Below, piece after piece: positions 27,801 to 35,870 of a stretch of 64,000 bases of DNA. The notes beneath the pieces are model-generated. The model worked only from the letters and a program-made list of their open reading frames with translations. It searched no databases and had not been told where the DNA came from. Both the position numbers and the translations under genes were made by a program. Each line of letters begins with the position of its first letter. Position 1 is the first letter of the stretch. The stretch covers positions 528,346 to 592,345 of the forward strand of contig NZ_HE978585.1 in NCBI RefSeq assembly GCF_000311985.1, in the 5' to 3' direction. This DNA comes from Kallipyga massiliensis ph2 (GTDB lineage: Bacteria; Bacillota; Clostridia; Tissierellales; Peptoniphilaceae).

Positions 27801-28298
27801 AAAACAAAAACTATAAATGGAGCGGATGTGACCTTTATCGGCACATGGACGTTTACCAAAAACCCGGATCCACAACCAGATCCCGATCCCCAGCCGGACC
27901 CGAAGCCGGATCCCCAGCCGGAGCCAGAACCTCAACCGGAGCCTAAGCCAGAGCCGAAACCGGAACCAAAGCCGGAGCCGAAACCGGAACCAAAGCCGGA
28001 GCCGAAACCGGAACCAAAGCCGGAGCCGAAACCGGAACCAAAGCCCGAGCCGAAACCAGTACCCCAGCCGGATCCAAAGCCTGAACCCAAGCCGGTACCA
28101 AAGCCAGAGCCGGGCAAGGAAGATGAGACGCCGAAGGTGAATCCACCAAAGGACGTCAAAAAGGGCAAGACGAATAAGAATCCCAATATGGGTGCCATGG
28201 GCAACGAGCTTGCCCTCCAGGTATCTGCCCTCTTGCTGGCCAGTGGAGGATTAGTAGGGACCGTTCATCACTCAGGTCGCCGGAAAAAGGAAGACTAA
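24891..28298 (+). CDS. Large surface protein: beta-helix, Cna-B-like, Pro-rich stalk, sorting signal
   Basis: 1135 aa. Signal peptide (about 1-27, ending HAAG). Residues about 60-620 are a run of strand-turn units rich in GGAI/GGAIxS and xxNNxTxxN, as in Pmp/pectate-lyase-like right-handed beta-helices. A Cna-B-like domain ([13 protein letters not shown] to about 903) and a SHIRT-like domain (YKVVHEF...TFVGWDE, about 904-989) follow. A Pro-Glu-Pro-Lys stalk (about 990-1076) comes next, then a sorting-type end: NPNMG at about 1098-1102, hydrophobic helix, RRKKED. Predicted wall-anchored adhesin. GGAGGAGAG precedes the ATG. It has its own terminator. Confidence 0.82.
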   Translation: MIRHKKITGLVAFFLFLALIWANPVHAAGANVATMADLEAAIEGKQSPITLTQGFTVTKGLEIPATYEGEIHATGQTLALGPDVENMFTIADGAKVTFDNIIFDGQGNGRIFDAGKATVTIKNSTLKNATTEKFKPIDKEGKNAQRYEGGAIYAAHTTLNLEDTIFEKNHTKAVVPSPGAPHGGAIVSYSANITVKGGEFKDNYTGRVDAQTGANGEGGAIKLHPGSTLTINNDKTTKKDTTKFTGNHLDGSGDAGGRQGGAIEATQSTAYIYGTTFQIKGPFNTGGAIKFENCKGSHKAVVGNCDFIILPNQGDWGFGVAGGAITSEGSILSINGSTFKAGEGTRVVEAGGLIQVDKDGEFNLTNSTLEGSGAWFNGNRHTANTGGAICFYDGSTVTAKIENTTIKNFMVDGAGAGISVAKAAGHKAAVTLTMTDTTIENTSAYVWQGTAHGGAMFVGEGNTVTIKGGKISSQTASNNAGGIFNEGSVTITGSDKGAVQITGNAAYQMVGGIYNDGYLKVDNANFSGNSKGDGSTGDGHVLTKEEMGGINIYADKDVIITPEAKFDGKDIRVLDGQSKILLTGALTNQLNVSVSEKAKTYKDPKSILDRYSETQERYIGYTVAAGTDDYEVTPGDAQKIHYVSKDTSQDIADAGDHSSIGKWDFVFNPEKNTVVLGQRAKMTYHANYDEKKAKFDDKKTEKEQHYTFYGSGDGEPKVSVDNVKVDYLQELKEKPHSKWIFDGWYNHTPKQPPMDDEAADFRNTKKNNVSDLKVNFADAYFVETQARIKDIVSPNELHVYAGWKPLEIVLKKVWDDEGVDENKKSDEAAITLTSPVGTNESFTATRTDLEKSYDGLDKFQEDGKTPIQYVVDEPAIPEGYTATISDPEANADGSLVTYAVTNKILRYKVVHEFKVAEGITLDLPEAIREWTPANQEGKVNGEEVKPSDFENKEYKDEANNGTWTFVGWDEKTKTINGADVTFIGTWTFTKNPDPQPDPDPQPDPKPDPQPEPEPQPEPKPEPKPEPKPEPKPEPKPEPKPEPKPEPKPEPKPEPKPVPQPDPKPEPKPVPKPEPGKEDETPKVNPPKDVKKGKTNKNPNMGAMGNELALQVSALLLASGGLVGTVHHSGRRKKED
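27925..28080 (+). repeat. 24-bp coding repeat (Pro-Glu-Pro-Lys stalk)
   Basis: Near-perfect 24-bp units alternating CCGGAACCAAAG and CCGGAGCCGAAA encode PEPKPEPK. The high identity suggests recent slippage; copy number is likely to vary between strains while keeping frame. Confidence 0.85.
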
Positions 28299-28352
28299 GC
28301 GAATTCTGGATACAGTGAAAGCCTAGATCCCAGCCGGCTTCTATAGAATAGG

Positions 28353-28393
28353 AAACAACCGCCAAAGAGTTTTTTCTTAGCGGTTGTTTTTTT
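28353..28393 (+). terminator. Terminator after the large surface protein gene
   Basis: AAACAACCGC ... GCGGTTGTTTTTTTG: a 10-bp stem with a long T-rich loop and seven T residues. Confidence 0.75.
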
Positions 28394-28433
28394 GAGAAGA
28401 ATAGGAAATTACCCCTATTTTATTGCCTACGAA

Positions 28434-28785
28434 TAGTGGTGGTTTATCAAAAAAGGCCAAACCGCTACTCCTTTTTGCGACCAAGGATAGTGTTGGTTTG
28501 CCGAAAAAGCCCAAATCACCACCCATGAGGCGGCAAAACCATAGTGTTGGTTTGCCAAAAAAAGAGCAAACTACCACCCCTGAGACGGGGAGATTGGCGG
28601 CTTTTGGGAGTGTTGGTTCGCCGGAAAAGGCCAAACTACCACCCATGGGGCGGCAAAACGATAGTGGTGGTTCGCCGAAAAAGAGCAAATCACCACCCAT
28701 GAGGCGGCGAAATCATAGTGGTGGTTCGCCGAAAAAGGCCAAACTACCACCCATGAGGCGGCAAAACTAGAGTGGCGGTCCCCTG
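28434..28785 (+). repeat. Hairpin-repeat cluster A, 7 units
   Basis: Units start at 28434, 28488, 28542, 28608, 28662, 28716 and 28770 (last partial). Steps are 54 bp except one of 66. Each is TAGTGKTGGTTYGCC-GAAAAA-GGCCAAACYACCAC plus an ATGAGGCGGCAAAAC-like linker, so a stem of up to 15 bp with an A-rich loop. No gene is credible within it. It ends about 120 bp before the PD-(D/E)XK-like gene at 28909. Confidence 0.9.
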
Positions 28786-28908
28786 AAAACCTCAGATTGG
28801 GACGGAGGGATGGAAAATGGAGACAACCCGGGACGGCGTAGGCGGCCTCATTCTTTTATACTCTATACATAAGTAGCGTTGGACGAATTGATGGGGAAGG
28901 GAGAGGAT

Positions 28909-29721
28909 ATGACGGAGCTGGAGAATGAGCTGAGGAAAAGGGCGAAGAAATTTCGGGCGGTGAAAAGTTTCATTGAGGAAGAGCCGGTAATGACCATGGA
29001 GGGCTGGCTGGAGACTCGGCAAAGGGGGGCGGCTAGGCGTTATTATTATTGTGTTTATGACCGGGACCAGGGAAAGACTGTGCGGAAATATCTTCGAAAA
29101 GATCAGCAAGGCCTGGCAAAGAAGCTGGCGCAAAAGGCCTATTATGGAAAAATCCAATCTTCCATCAATCGCTGTCTTCCTTTGATGGAGGAGCTGAGCC
29201 GGAGAATTGATGAGGAGGACCTCGACAAGCTCTACGATGACTTACCGGATGTGCGAAAGGAGCTCATTCAGCCGGTGATGATGACGAAAAAAGACCGCTT
29301 AGCCCAATGGATGGATGAGGCCTACTCACCTAACCCCATGCCCAAAAGTTCTCGTGCCATTATGACGAAGCTTGGGGAAAGCGTCCGGTCCAAATCGGAG
29401 AAGATATTGGCGGATTTTTTTCATGATGCCAGGGTGCCGTATAAATATGAGTGTCCATTGCGGCTCCGGGATGGCCGCATCCTCTATCCGGATTTCACCT
29501 TCCTGGATTCCAGGACCTTGGAGGAAGTCTATTGGGAGCATTTTGGCTTGATGGATGATGTGGACTATATGAATCGGGCTCTTGAGAAAATGAAGCTTTA
29601 CGGAAGATCGGGCTATCGCCTGGGCGAGCGCTTGTTGGTTTCCTTTGAATCCAACGAGGTGTATATCGATTTTGACCTAATCCGCCAAACCGTTGAAGAG
29701 CGGTTGAAATGGCCGGAGTGA
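28909..29721 (+). CDS. PD-(D/E)XK-like nuclease-fold protein, paralogue 2
   Basis: 270 aa from ATG 28909, preceded by AAGGGAGAGG; a TTG at 28879 is a weaker choice. Clear paralogue of the gene at 2870-3676: RSKSEK, VPYKYECPL, YPDFTF and EVYWEHFG line up at the same spacing, and the N-terminal parts share a basic YYYCVYDRD...VRKYL-type strand pattern (YHQRYVEGKATRRYI in the other). Probable nucleic-acid-binding or cleaving protein; activity unproven. It directly follows hairpin cluster A, as paralogue 1 follows the 44-bp array. Confidence 0.7.
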   Translation: MTELENELRKRAKKFRAVKSFIEEEPVMTMEGWLETRQRGAARRYYYCVYDRDQGKTVRKYLRKDQQGLAKKLAQKAYYGKIQSSINRCLPLMEELSRRIDEEDLDKLYDDLPDVRKELIQPVMMTKKDRLAQWMDEAYSPNPMPKSSRAIMTKLGESVRSKSEKILADFFHDARVPYKYECPLRLRDGRILYPDFTFLDSRTLEEVYWEHFGLMDDVDYMNRALEKMKLYGRSGYRLGERLLVSFESNEVYIDFDLIRQTVEERLKWPE

Positions 29722-29807
29722 GGGGGAGTGCATCATCACAGAGTAATGACGATGTATTTACAATAGACGAATTTATACATATAATATATTCAATGGAGGT
29801 GATACGC

Positions 29808-30080
29808 ATGGCTACTACAAATTTAAATATTAGAACCGATAAGGAAGTGAAAGAACAAGCGGATGCTGTTTTTTCTGCACTTGGGTTGAATATGACAACG
29901 GCGATTAACTTATTTTTAAGGACAAGCATTCGTGAACAGGGAATACCTTTCTCACTAAAACTAGATGTGCCCAATGAGGTAACGGCTTCTGCTATTGAGG
30001 AGGGCAGGAGAATTGCTTCTGACACTCGTGTCAAGGGGTATCGCAACGTAGATGACCTCAAGGCAGATCTTGATTTATGA
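29808..30080 (+). CDS. RelB/DinJ-type antitoxin, orphan
   Basis: 90 aa from ATG 29808 with TGGAGGTGATACGC upstream. The N-terminal ribbon-helix-helix has NLNIRTDKEVKEQADAVFSALGLNMTTAIN, and the middle FLRTSIREQGIPFSL is the DinJ signature. The C-terminal part would wrap a YafQ/RelE toxin. The stop overlaps by ATGA the start of only a short stub, so the toxin is lost. A TATAAT-like ATAATATATT lies about 25 bp upstream. Confidence 0.88.
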   Translation: MATTNLNIRTDKEVKEQADAVFSALGLNMTTAINLFLRTSIREQGIPFSLKLDVPNEVTASAIEEGRRIASDTRVKGYRNVDDLKADLDL

Positions 30081-30145
30081 AATATGAAGTAAGTTATGCA
30101 AGGTGTTTAAGAGGTATAAATTCTGAAAATGCTAAAAAATTCTGA
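30077..30145 (+). pseudogene. Stub of a RelE/YafQ-type toxin gene
   Basis: ATG 30077 overlaps the antitoxin stop (ATGA), the usual toxin position. It encodes only 22 aa: MKYEVSY, as at the start of YafQ-like toxins, then CLRGINSENAKKF and TGA. Hairpin cluster B begins 49 bp later. The rest of the toxin is absent, so no active RNase is expected. Confidence 0.55.
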
Positions 30146-30193
30146 TATCCTAAGTCTCTTTGCTGAGGCTGTTTCGTTTCTTTCCGGTAGTTA

Positions 30194-30467
30194 TAGTGGT
30201 GGTTTGGGGAAATAGGCCAAACCACCATTACTCTGGCGTGAGAAAAATAGTGTTGGTTTGGTGAAAAAGGCCAGATCAACACTATTTTTTATGCCCGATG
30301 GTAGTGTTGATTTGGCGAAAAAGGCGAAACCACCACTACCGTGGCGAGGGTTAAGGTGGCTCATAGTAGTGTTGGTTTGCCCAAAAACGCCAAACCACCA
30401 CTATTGAGCCGCCAAAAACATAGTGTTAGTTTCTCCAAATAGCCCAAACCAACACTATTGCGGCGGC
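30194..30467 (+). repeat. Hairpin-repeat cluster B, 5 units
   Basis: Units start at 30194, 30248, 30302, 30367 and 30421: steps 54, 54, 65, 54. Unit 1 (TAGTGGTGGTTTGG ... CCAAACCACCATTA) is close to a perfect hairpin. Fills most of the gap between the toxin stub and the DUF438 gene. Confidence 0.9.
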
Positions 30468-30493
30468 AGAAAAAATTGCAATTTGCACAAGTG

Positions 30494-30509
30494 TGTTGCC
30501 ATAACAACA
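30494..30509 (+). promoter_or_regulatory. Candidate Crp/Fnr-type operator upstream of the DUF438 gene
   Basis: TGTTGCCATAACAACA: TGTTG and its near complement AACAACA flank a short centre. The same sequence, with one change, lies between the Crp/Fnr-family gene and the cupin-ferredoxin-hcp genes (32866-32880). Confidence 0.65.
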
Positions 30510-30565
30510 GACTTTGCCTTGAGATGGGGCTAAGCTAAATACAAACAAGGAAAGGAGTGATTACG

Positions 30566-31741
30566 ATGACAAAGAAATTTGATTTTAATAAAGAAAAGGC
30601 AGGCGACAATTCGACCAACAGTCGGACGGACCAGCTCAAGGGCTATTTGAAGAGGCTTGGCCAAGGGGAAGCGTTGGAGACGGTCCGGGCGGATTTTGCC
30701 CGTGAGTTCGGGGAGGTGGAAGCGGCTGAGATTATGCAGGCGGAGCAGGAGTTGCTGGAGGAGGGAACGCCGCTTACCGAGGTCCAGAAGCTTTGCGATG
30801 TTCATGCGGCACTTTTCCATGGGGCCACGACAGAAGATCGGAAGGTCAATGCTGATGTATTGGAGATGGTGATTGGCCATCCCTTGTATACACTGACCAA
30901 GGAAAATAGGGCGCTATCCAAGCTGCTTGCAGAATATAAGGAAGGCAGGGAGGATCTCCTCCCTGAGATTCGTCAGCTTTCGTCCCATTATGCCAAGAAA
31001 GGAGACCTTCTCTATCCCTTGCTGAAGGTGAAGTATGGCATATCCGGGCCGTCCGATGTGATGTGGACGGTGGATGATGAGATCAGAGATGAATTGGGGC
31101 GTCTTTCTGCTGAGGGGGACCATGATGAGACATGGAAGGACCGCATGGATGCGGTATTGACCCGTGTCGAGGAGATGGTTGATAAAGAACAGAATATTCT
31201 CTTTCCCATCTGCGCCGCCAATTTTACAAAAGAGGAATGGGTTGGGATTTATCGAGATTCCAAGGGTTATGAGGTCTGCTTTGGCGTGGGACAGGAGGTC
31301 TGGCAGGATGCTGAAAATGTAGAACCCCCCGTGTCGACCGGTGGAGAGGGGGAAATCGTCATGCCGGGTGGTCACCTGACGGTCACCCAGCTGACGGCCC
31401 TTCTGAACACAATCCCTCTGGAGATTTCCTTTGTCGATGCGGACAACATCAACCGCTTCTTCAATGAGGGGCCAAAGGTGTTCAAACGTCCCACTATGGC
31501 GATTGACCGCAATGTCTTCTCCTGCCATCCGCCGAAGATTGAGCCGATGGTGCGGAAGATCATCGAGGACTTCAGGAATAAAGGCCGCGACGAAGTGTCT
31601 GTTTGGATGGAGAAGGGCGGACGCACCATGCTGGTTAAATATATGGCCGTCCGGGATAGGGACGGCAAGTATTTAGGGACGGTCGAGCTGGTCCAGGATA
31701 TGGAATTTGCCAAGGATCATTTTCTTGGAAACGAGGGATAA
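30566..31741 (+). CDS. DUF438/hemerythrin/PAS-domain protein
   Basis: 391 aa from ATG 30566 with AAAGGAGTG upstream (the GTG in that site is not the start). An N-terminal DUF438 region (NSRTDQLKGYLKRLGQGE) precedes a hemerythrin-like HHE helical bundle (about 80-220) with several conserved His residues, then a PAS domain (about 265-385) containing DADNINRFFNEG and CHPPKIEPMVRKIIEDF. The family is linked to NO and iron-sulfur stress and often sits in Hcp regulons. The shared palindrome with the nearby hcp locus supports that here. Confidence 0.85.
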   Translation: MTKKFDFNKEKAGDNSTNSRTDQLKGYLKRLGQGEALETVRADFAREFGEVEAAEIMQAEQELLEEGTPLTEVQKLCDVHAALFHGATTEDRKVNADVLEMVIGHPLYTLTKENRALSKLLAEYKEGREDLLPEIRQLSSHYAKKGDLLYPLLKVKYGISGPSDVMWTVDDEIRDELGRLSAEGDHDETWKDRMDAVLTRVEEMVDKEQNILFPICAANFTKEEWVGIYRDSKGYEVCFGVGQEVWQDAENVEPPVSTGGEGEIVMPGGHLTVTQLTALLNTIPLEISFVDADNINRFFNEGPKVFKRPTMAIDRNVFSCHPPKIEPMVRKIIEDFRNKGRDEVSVWMEKGGRTMLVKYMAVRDRDGKYLGTVELVQDMEFAKDHFLGNEG

Positions 31742-31769
31742 GCCTGTTCAATGCGATAGAATTGTAGAG

Positions 31770-31812
31770 AATGGGGAGGGCTATCTGCTATGATTGGGAT
31801 GACCCTCCTATT
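31770..31812. terminator. Possible bidirectional terminator between convergent genes
   Basis: GGAGGG (31775-31780) and CCCTCC (31803-31808) pair across a long loop, followed by TATTTCTTTTA. It separates the convergent DUF438 and DUF488 genes. The stem is short. Confidence 0.35.
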
Positions 31813-31816
31813 TCTT

Positions 31817-32185
31817 TTATCCACGCATTTGTTCCATTAACCATTCTTTGAGAACAAGAGCGTGATTACACTGCTCATTTTTTGCCGAATAAAGAAGAGT
31901 TATTGCATTGTCTTGTATCTTTTGTAGGCATAGATCTTTAAATTCCTCCGAAGCCGGGTTGTCAGCTAATTCTTTTCTGTAGCGTTCATGAAATGCAGCA
32001 TATTTTTCGGGAATATGAGAAAACCATTTTCGGAGTTCGTTAGATGGAGCAATCTCCTTAGCCCACAAATCAATGTTAGCCTTTTCCTTTTTGACGCCTC
32101 GCGGCCATAGTCGATCCACAAGAATACGAAAACCGTCTGTTTCTTCGTATGCCTCATAGATGCGCTTGCACGATATTTTATTCAT
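31817..32185 (-). CDS. DUF488 family protein (YeaO-like)
   Basis: 122 aa, full length for the family. The signature FRILVDRLWPRGVKKEK lies at about 20-36, followed by DLWAKEIAPSNELRKWF and a late LLYSAKN. The function of DUF488 proteins is not settled. It begins on the last base of the Crp/Fnr-family gene stop (TAATG), so the two are translationally coupled and presumably belong to one stress regulon. Confidence 0.88.
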   Translation of the reverse strand: MNKISCKRIYEAYEETDGFRILVDRLWPRGVKKEKANIDLWAKEIAPSNELRKWFSHIPEKYAAFHERYRKELADNPASEEFKDLCLQKIQDNAITLLYSAKNEQCNHALVLKEWLMEQMRG

Positions 32186-32850
32186 TATGCATAGCCTCCC
32201 TTTAAAGTAAATTCATTCTTACGGTAGGTGATCAATCCGTCTTCCTGCATTTTGGAGAGTTCCTTGGACATCGAACTCCGATTGACGGCGAGGTAGTCGG
32301 CCAGTTGCTGGCGATTGTAGGGGATGGTGAAATGGGAGCTTCCGGCTTCCAGCGCTTGTTCGGACAAGTAGGACAGGAGCCTCTCCCGCAGGGAGTAAGG
32401 AGCGGTATGCATCATCCGGGTAGAAAGGTTGAGGTTTTTTTGGGCGGAAATCCGGAGCATATTTTTAATGAGCCGGGTGTGGAAGGCGCATGCCCGCTGG
32501 CATGGGGTCAGGAGTTTTTGCATATTAAGAAAAAGCACCCGAGTCTCCTCGCTGGCAATGACATCGCAGATGAGGTCTTTGCCGGGGATCGCCGCATAGT
32601 TTTCTCCAAAGATCTCTCCGCTGGTGATATGGCCAAAAATATTGCTGTTCCCCCAATAAAAATTCACCACGATATTGACGCTGCCGGATTCTATAAGGCC
32701 GATCTCGCTGATTGATGAGCCGGCCCGGAAGATGACTTCATTTTTTTGGAAGGTGCGTTCCTGTGCATCTAAGCAGGTGAGCAAGACGGAGATCTCGTCT
32801 TCGGTGATCCCCCGGAAGAGGAGAGTGTTTGATAAGAAAGAAGTATTCAT
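32185..32850 (-). CDS. Crp/Fnr family regulator, HcpR-like
   Basis: 221 aa from ATG 32850, which has GGAGG 5 nt upstream; the longer frame to 32892 runs through the operator. An N-terminal cNMP-binding-fold domain (LFRGITEDEISVLL to about 130) joins a C-terminal HTH with FTIPYNRQQLADYLAVNRSSMSKELSKMQEDGLI. The sensing domain lacks an FNR-type N-terminal Cys cluster. Divergent from cupin-ferredoxin-hcp and with a palindrome in between, it fits HcpR, the NO-responsive regulator of hcp; the signal is inferred from context. Confidence 0.85.
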   Translation of the reverse strand: MNTSFLSNTLLFRGITEDEISVLLTCLDAQERTFQKNEVIFRAGSSISEIGLIESGSVNIVVNFYWGNSNIFGHITSGEIFGENYAAIPGKDLICDVIASEETRVLFLNMQKLLTPCQRACAFHTRLIKNMLRISAQKNLNLSTRMMHTAPYSLRERLLSYLSEQALEAGSSHFTIPYNRQQLADYLAVNRSSMSKELSKMQEDGLITYRKNEFTLKGGYA

Positions 32851-32865
32851 AAAAACCTCCGATAC

Positions 32866-32880
32866 GTTGCCATGACAACA
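32866..32880. promoter_or_regulatory. Candidate HcpR-like operator between divergent genes
   Basis: GTTGCCATGACAACA; its arms GTTG and CAAC are symmetric around CCATGA. It lies 16-30 bp upstream of the regulator start and 65-79 bp upstream of the cupin start, near a TATAGT at 32897-32902 for the + direction. It matches the site at 30494. Confidence 0.65.
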
Positions 32881-32944
32881 TACTAGTTGCAATAATTATA
32901 GTATGATCGAGGTAGGAAATCAAAAGAAGTCGAAGGAGGGTAGG

Positions 32945-33271
32945 ATGAACAATGTAATCAAAGCAGGTGAAGTTTTCAAATTGGCAGGTCTTGTTTCTTA
33001 TGCAGAAGGCCAGATCGCCAAGATGAATGTGGTGAACGATGATAGGGTGAAATTGATTCTTATGGCCTTTGATGCAGGATCGGAACTTCCGGAACACGCC
33101 GCTCCAGGCGATGCCATTGTCTTCGCTTTGGAAGGTGAGGCCGTGATTAGCTATGAGGGACAAGACCATACGATCAAGGCGGGCGAGAATTTCCACTTTG
33201 CAAAAGCCGATCGTCACTCAGTAAAAGCGACAAAACAGTTTAAGATGGCACTTCTTCTTACATTAGAGTAA
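32945..33271 (+). CDS. Small cupin-domain protein
   Basis: 108 aa from ATG 32945 with GAAGGAGGG upstream. A single cupin barrel: VKLILMAFDAGSELPEHAAPGDAIVFALEGEA carries the first motif, with HxxPGD in place of the usual HxH, and IKAGENFHFAKADRHSVKA is the second. A metal site is plausible. It is the first gene of the cupin-ferredoxin-hcp operon; its role in that stress response is unknown. Confidence 0.85.
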   Translation: MNNVIKAGEVFKLAGLVSYAEGQIAKMNVVNDDRVKLILMAFDAGSELPEHAAPGDAIVFALEGEAVISYEGQDHTIKAGENFHFAKADRHSVKATKQFKMALLLTLE

Positions 33272-33286
33272 AAGAATGAGAGGTCG

Positions 33287-33478
33287 ATGACAATGAAGTA
33301 TAGAGTCAATGAAGGATGCATCGGATGTGGACTCTGTGAGGGAACCTGCCCGGAAGTTTTTTTTATGACAGATGAAGGTGTGGCTAAGGCGATCGAAAGT
33401 GATGTCCCTGCTGGTTTCGAAGAAGCAGCGGCAGAAGCGATGGACGGATGTCCGGTTGGAGTGATCGAGGAAGCATAA
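33287..33478 (+). CDS. Ferredoxin, single [4Fe-4S]
   Basis: 63 aa. [11 protein letters not shown] and a later CPVG supply the four cluster cysteines, the arrangement of small single-cluster ferredoxins. The start is ATG 33287 or ATG 33293. Placed between the cupin gene and hcp, it is a natural electron donor for Hcp. Confidence 0.92.
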   Translation: MTMKYRVNEGCIGCGLCEGTCPEVFFMTDEGVAKAIESDVPAGFEEAAAEAMDGCPVGVIEEA

Positions 33479-33491
33479 GGAGGGACAGGCT

Positions 33492-35129
33492 ATGGCAGAT
33501 AATAAGATGTTTTGTTTCCAGTGTCAGGAAACAGCAGGATGCAAAGGATGTACGATTTCAGGAGTTTGCGGGAAGAAGCCGGAAGTGGCAGCAATGCAGG
33601 ATCTTCTGGTCTATGTGACAAAAGGACTTTCAGCAGTAACAACAGGTCTTCGTAAAGAGGGGAAGAAAATCCCAAAAGAAGTGAATCACCTTGTCACAAT
33701 GAATCTCTTTATGACGATCACGAATGCAAATTTTGACCGTGAGGCAATTATTGGAGCGATTAAGAAAACGCTGAAAGTGAAGGAAGACCAGCTTGCCCGG
33801 CTTGACCACAAGGAAGGATTGACTGAGGCGGCGCTTTGGAATGGCAGTGAAGGAGAGTTTGAAGGAAAAGCAGGAACAGTGGGTGTCCTTTCGACGAAGG
33901 ATGAGGATGTTCGTAGCCTTCGGGAGCTCATCACTTATGGATTGAAGGGGTTGGCTGCCTACTCCAAACATGCGAATACACTCATTCATGATAATGAAGA
34001 GGTTGATGCCTTTATCCAGGAGGCCTTGACCAAAGTTCAGGATGATTCTCTTTCAGTCGATGAACTTGTTGCTTTGACACTTGAAACAGGGAAATTCGGT
34101 GTGGAGGGTATGGCCCTCTTGGATAAAGCCAATACCGAAACTTATGGCAACCCGGAGATCACAAGTGTTGATCTCGGGGTCCGAAAGAATCCCGCTATTT
34201 TGATTTCCGGACATGATCTTCGCGATCTGGAGATGCTTTTGGAACAGACGGAGGGTAGCGGGGTAGATGTCTATACGCACTCCGAGATGCTGCCGGCCCA
34301 ATACTATCCGGCATTCAAGAAATATCCTCACTTTGCCGGCAACTATGGCAATGCATGGTGGAAACAGAAGGATGAATTTGAAAGCTTCAATGGCCCTATT
34401 CTGATGACCACCAACTGCATCGTACCGCCAAAGGAGAGCTATAAAGACCGCCTGTGGACGACAGGATCAGCGGGATATCCGGGATGCCAACATATCCCGG
34501 GAGAATATGGGCAAGAAAAAGATTTTTCTGCGATCATTGAACAAGCAAAAGCTTGTCCGGCCCCAACCGAGATCGAGACCGGAACAATTACCGGTGGATT
34601 CGCCCATAACCAGGTGTTTGCTCTGGCGGAACCCATTGTCAATGCCGTGAAGGCAGGAGCCATTCGCAAGTTTGTTGTCATGGCGGGTTGCGACGGGAGA
34701 CAGAAAGGCCGTGACTATTATACGGAGTTTGCTAAGGCCCTTCCCCAGGATGTGGTTATTCTTACCGCCGGTTGTGCAAAGTATAGATATAATAAGTTGA
34801 ACCTGGGTGATATCGACGGCATTCCAAGGGTTTTGGATGCGGGGCAGTGCAACGATTCTTATTCACTGGCCTTGATTGCTCTCAAGTTGAAGGAGATCTT
34901 TGAACTTGAGGATATCAATGACCTGCCGCTGGCCTTCAATATTGCATGGTATGAACAGAAGGCCGTGATCGTACTCTTAGCCCTCCTTTCCCTAGGGGTA
35001 AAGAATATTCATCTGGGACCCACACTTCCCGCCTTCTTATCTCCCAATGTAGCCAAGGTCCTGGTAGAGAATTTCGGGATAGCAGGAATAAAGACGGTCG
35101 ATGAGGATCTGGAGATCTTGATCGGCTAA
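33492..35129 (+). CDS. hcp: Hybrid-cluster protein (hydroxylamine reductase)
   Basis: 545 aa, normal length. The N-terminal C-x2-C-x7-C-x5-C motif ([20 protein letters not shown]) binds a 4Fe-4S cluster, and [31 protein letters not shown] and GQCNDSYSL contribute ligands of the hybrid Fe-S-O cluster. Acts in the cytoplasm of anaerobes as an NO reductase or protein S-nitrosylase, historically called hydroxylamine reductase. AAGGAGGGACAGGCT precedes the ATG. Operon with ferredoxin upstream. Confidence 0.96.
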   Translation: MADNKMFCFQCQETAGCKGCTISGVCGKKPEVAAMQDLLVYVTKGLSAVTTGLRKEGKKIPKEVNHLVTMNLFMTITNANFDREAIIGAIKKTLKVKEDQLARLDHKEGLTEAALWNGSEGEFEGKAGTVGVLSTKDEDVRSLRELITYGLKGLAAYSKHANTLIHDNEEVDAFIQEALTKVQDDSLSVDELVALTLETGKFGVEGMALLDKANTETYGNPEITSVDLGVRKNPAILISGHDLRDLEMLLEQTEGSGVDVYTHSEMLPAQYYPAFKKYPHFAGNYGNAWWKQKDEFESFNGPILMTTNCIVPPKESYKDRLWTTGSAGYPGCQHIPGEYGQEKDFSAIIEQAKACPAPTEIETGTITGGFAHNQVFALAEPIVNAVKAGAIRKFVVMAGCDGRQKGRDYYTEFAKALPQDVVILTAGCAKYRYNKLNLGDIDGIPRVLDAGQCNDSYSLALIALKLKEIFELEDINDLPLAFNIAWYEQKAVIVLLALLSLGVKNIHLGPTLPAFLSPNVAKVLVENFGIAGIKTVDEDLEILIG

Positions 35130-35144
35130 AAAGGAGCATCTATC

Positions 35145-35417
35145 ATGATTTTTAAGAATAACGATGAAAAAACCTGGCTGGAAGATGAGTCAGGCAGGGA
35201 GATTGCACGGATTGACCACTCGGTGATCCGACCAGGTGTCGTCAACATCCTTCATACGGAGGTGGATCCTTCTTATGGCGGTCAAGGCATTGCGGGGAAA
35301 ATCACCCAGGAGCTGGCCGACCGGCTTCGCAATGAGGGGATGAAAGCGGAGCTATCCTGCTCCTATGCTATCAAGTGGTTTTCCACGCATCCGGACTATG
35401 CGGACGTGGTGGTTTAG
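35145..35417 (+). CDS. Small GNAT-type acetyltransferase (YjdJ-like)
   Basis: 90 aa, typical of the short GNAT subgroup. VVNILHTEVDPSYGGQGIAGKI holds the acetyl-CoA-binding Q/R-x-x-G-x-G/A core, and CSYAIKWFSTHPDY is the characteristic C-terminal segment with its Cys. AAAGGAGCATCT precedes the ATG, 15 bp after hcp, so it joins that operon. Its last codons and TAG stop lie inside a degenerate unit of hairpin cluster C. Confidence 0.88.
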   Translation: MIFKNNDEKTWLEDESGREIARIDHSVIRPGVVNILHTEVDPSYGGQGIAGKITQELADRLRNEGMKAELSCSYAIKWFSTHPDYADVVV

Positions 35418-35797
35418 GGAAATTGAGGAGACGGCTACTAGTGTTTTGGCCTCGGAATAGTGTTGGTTTGGGGAAATATGGTAGACCACCACTACTCTAG
35501 CGGGGAGAAAATAGTGTTGGTTTGGCGAAAAAGGCCAGACCAACACTATTTTTTATGGTTAATGGTAGTGTTGATTCGACGAAAAAGTCCAAACCACCAC
35601 TACTGTGGCATGGAGAAGGGTGGCTCATGGTAGTGTTGATTTACCGAAAGAGCCCAAACCACCACTATTGAGGCGGGGAGAAGGGTGGCTCATGGTAGTG
35701 TTGATTCGACGAAAAAGTCCAAACCAACACTATTGGGCCTTCAAAATCGTAGTGTTGATTTGCCAAAAAATGGCAAACCACCACTACGGTTGCGACA
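35404..35797 (+). repeat. Hairpin-repeat cluster C, 7 units
   Basis: Units start at 35404 (degenerate, overlapping the acetyltransferase stop), 35458, 35512, 35566, 35631, 35696 and 35750. Steps are 54, 54, 54, 65, 65 and 54. The 65-bp units carry an extra GGTGGCTCATG-like 11-bp piece in the linker. Both GTGTTGGT/ACCAACAC and mismatched arm pairs occur. Confidence 0.9.
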
Positions 35798-35870
35798 AAT
35801 CCTGGTTTTCATTTGATAACATTAGAGAATCAAGGGGAGTCGGTTGGTATAAAAAGCGAAAGGAGGCTAG

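Noticed and set aside
28423-28770. 115-aa open frame in hairpin cluster A (and similar frames in clusters C, F and G)
   Set aside because: They are translations of the repeat itself (GLPKKAK-type blocks), without ribosome sites and in regions of paired arms.
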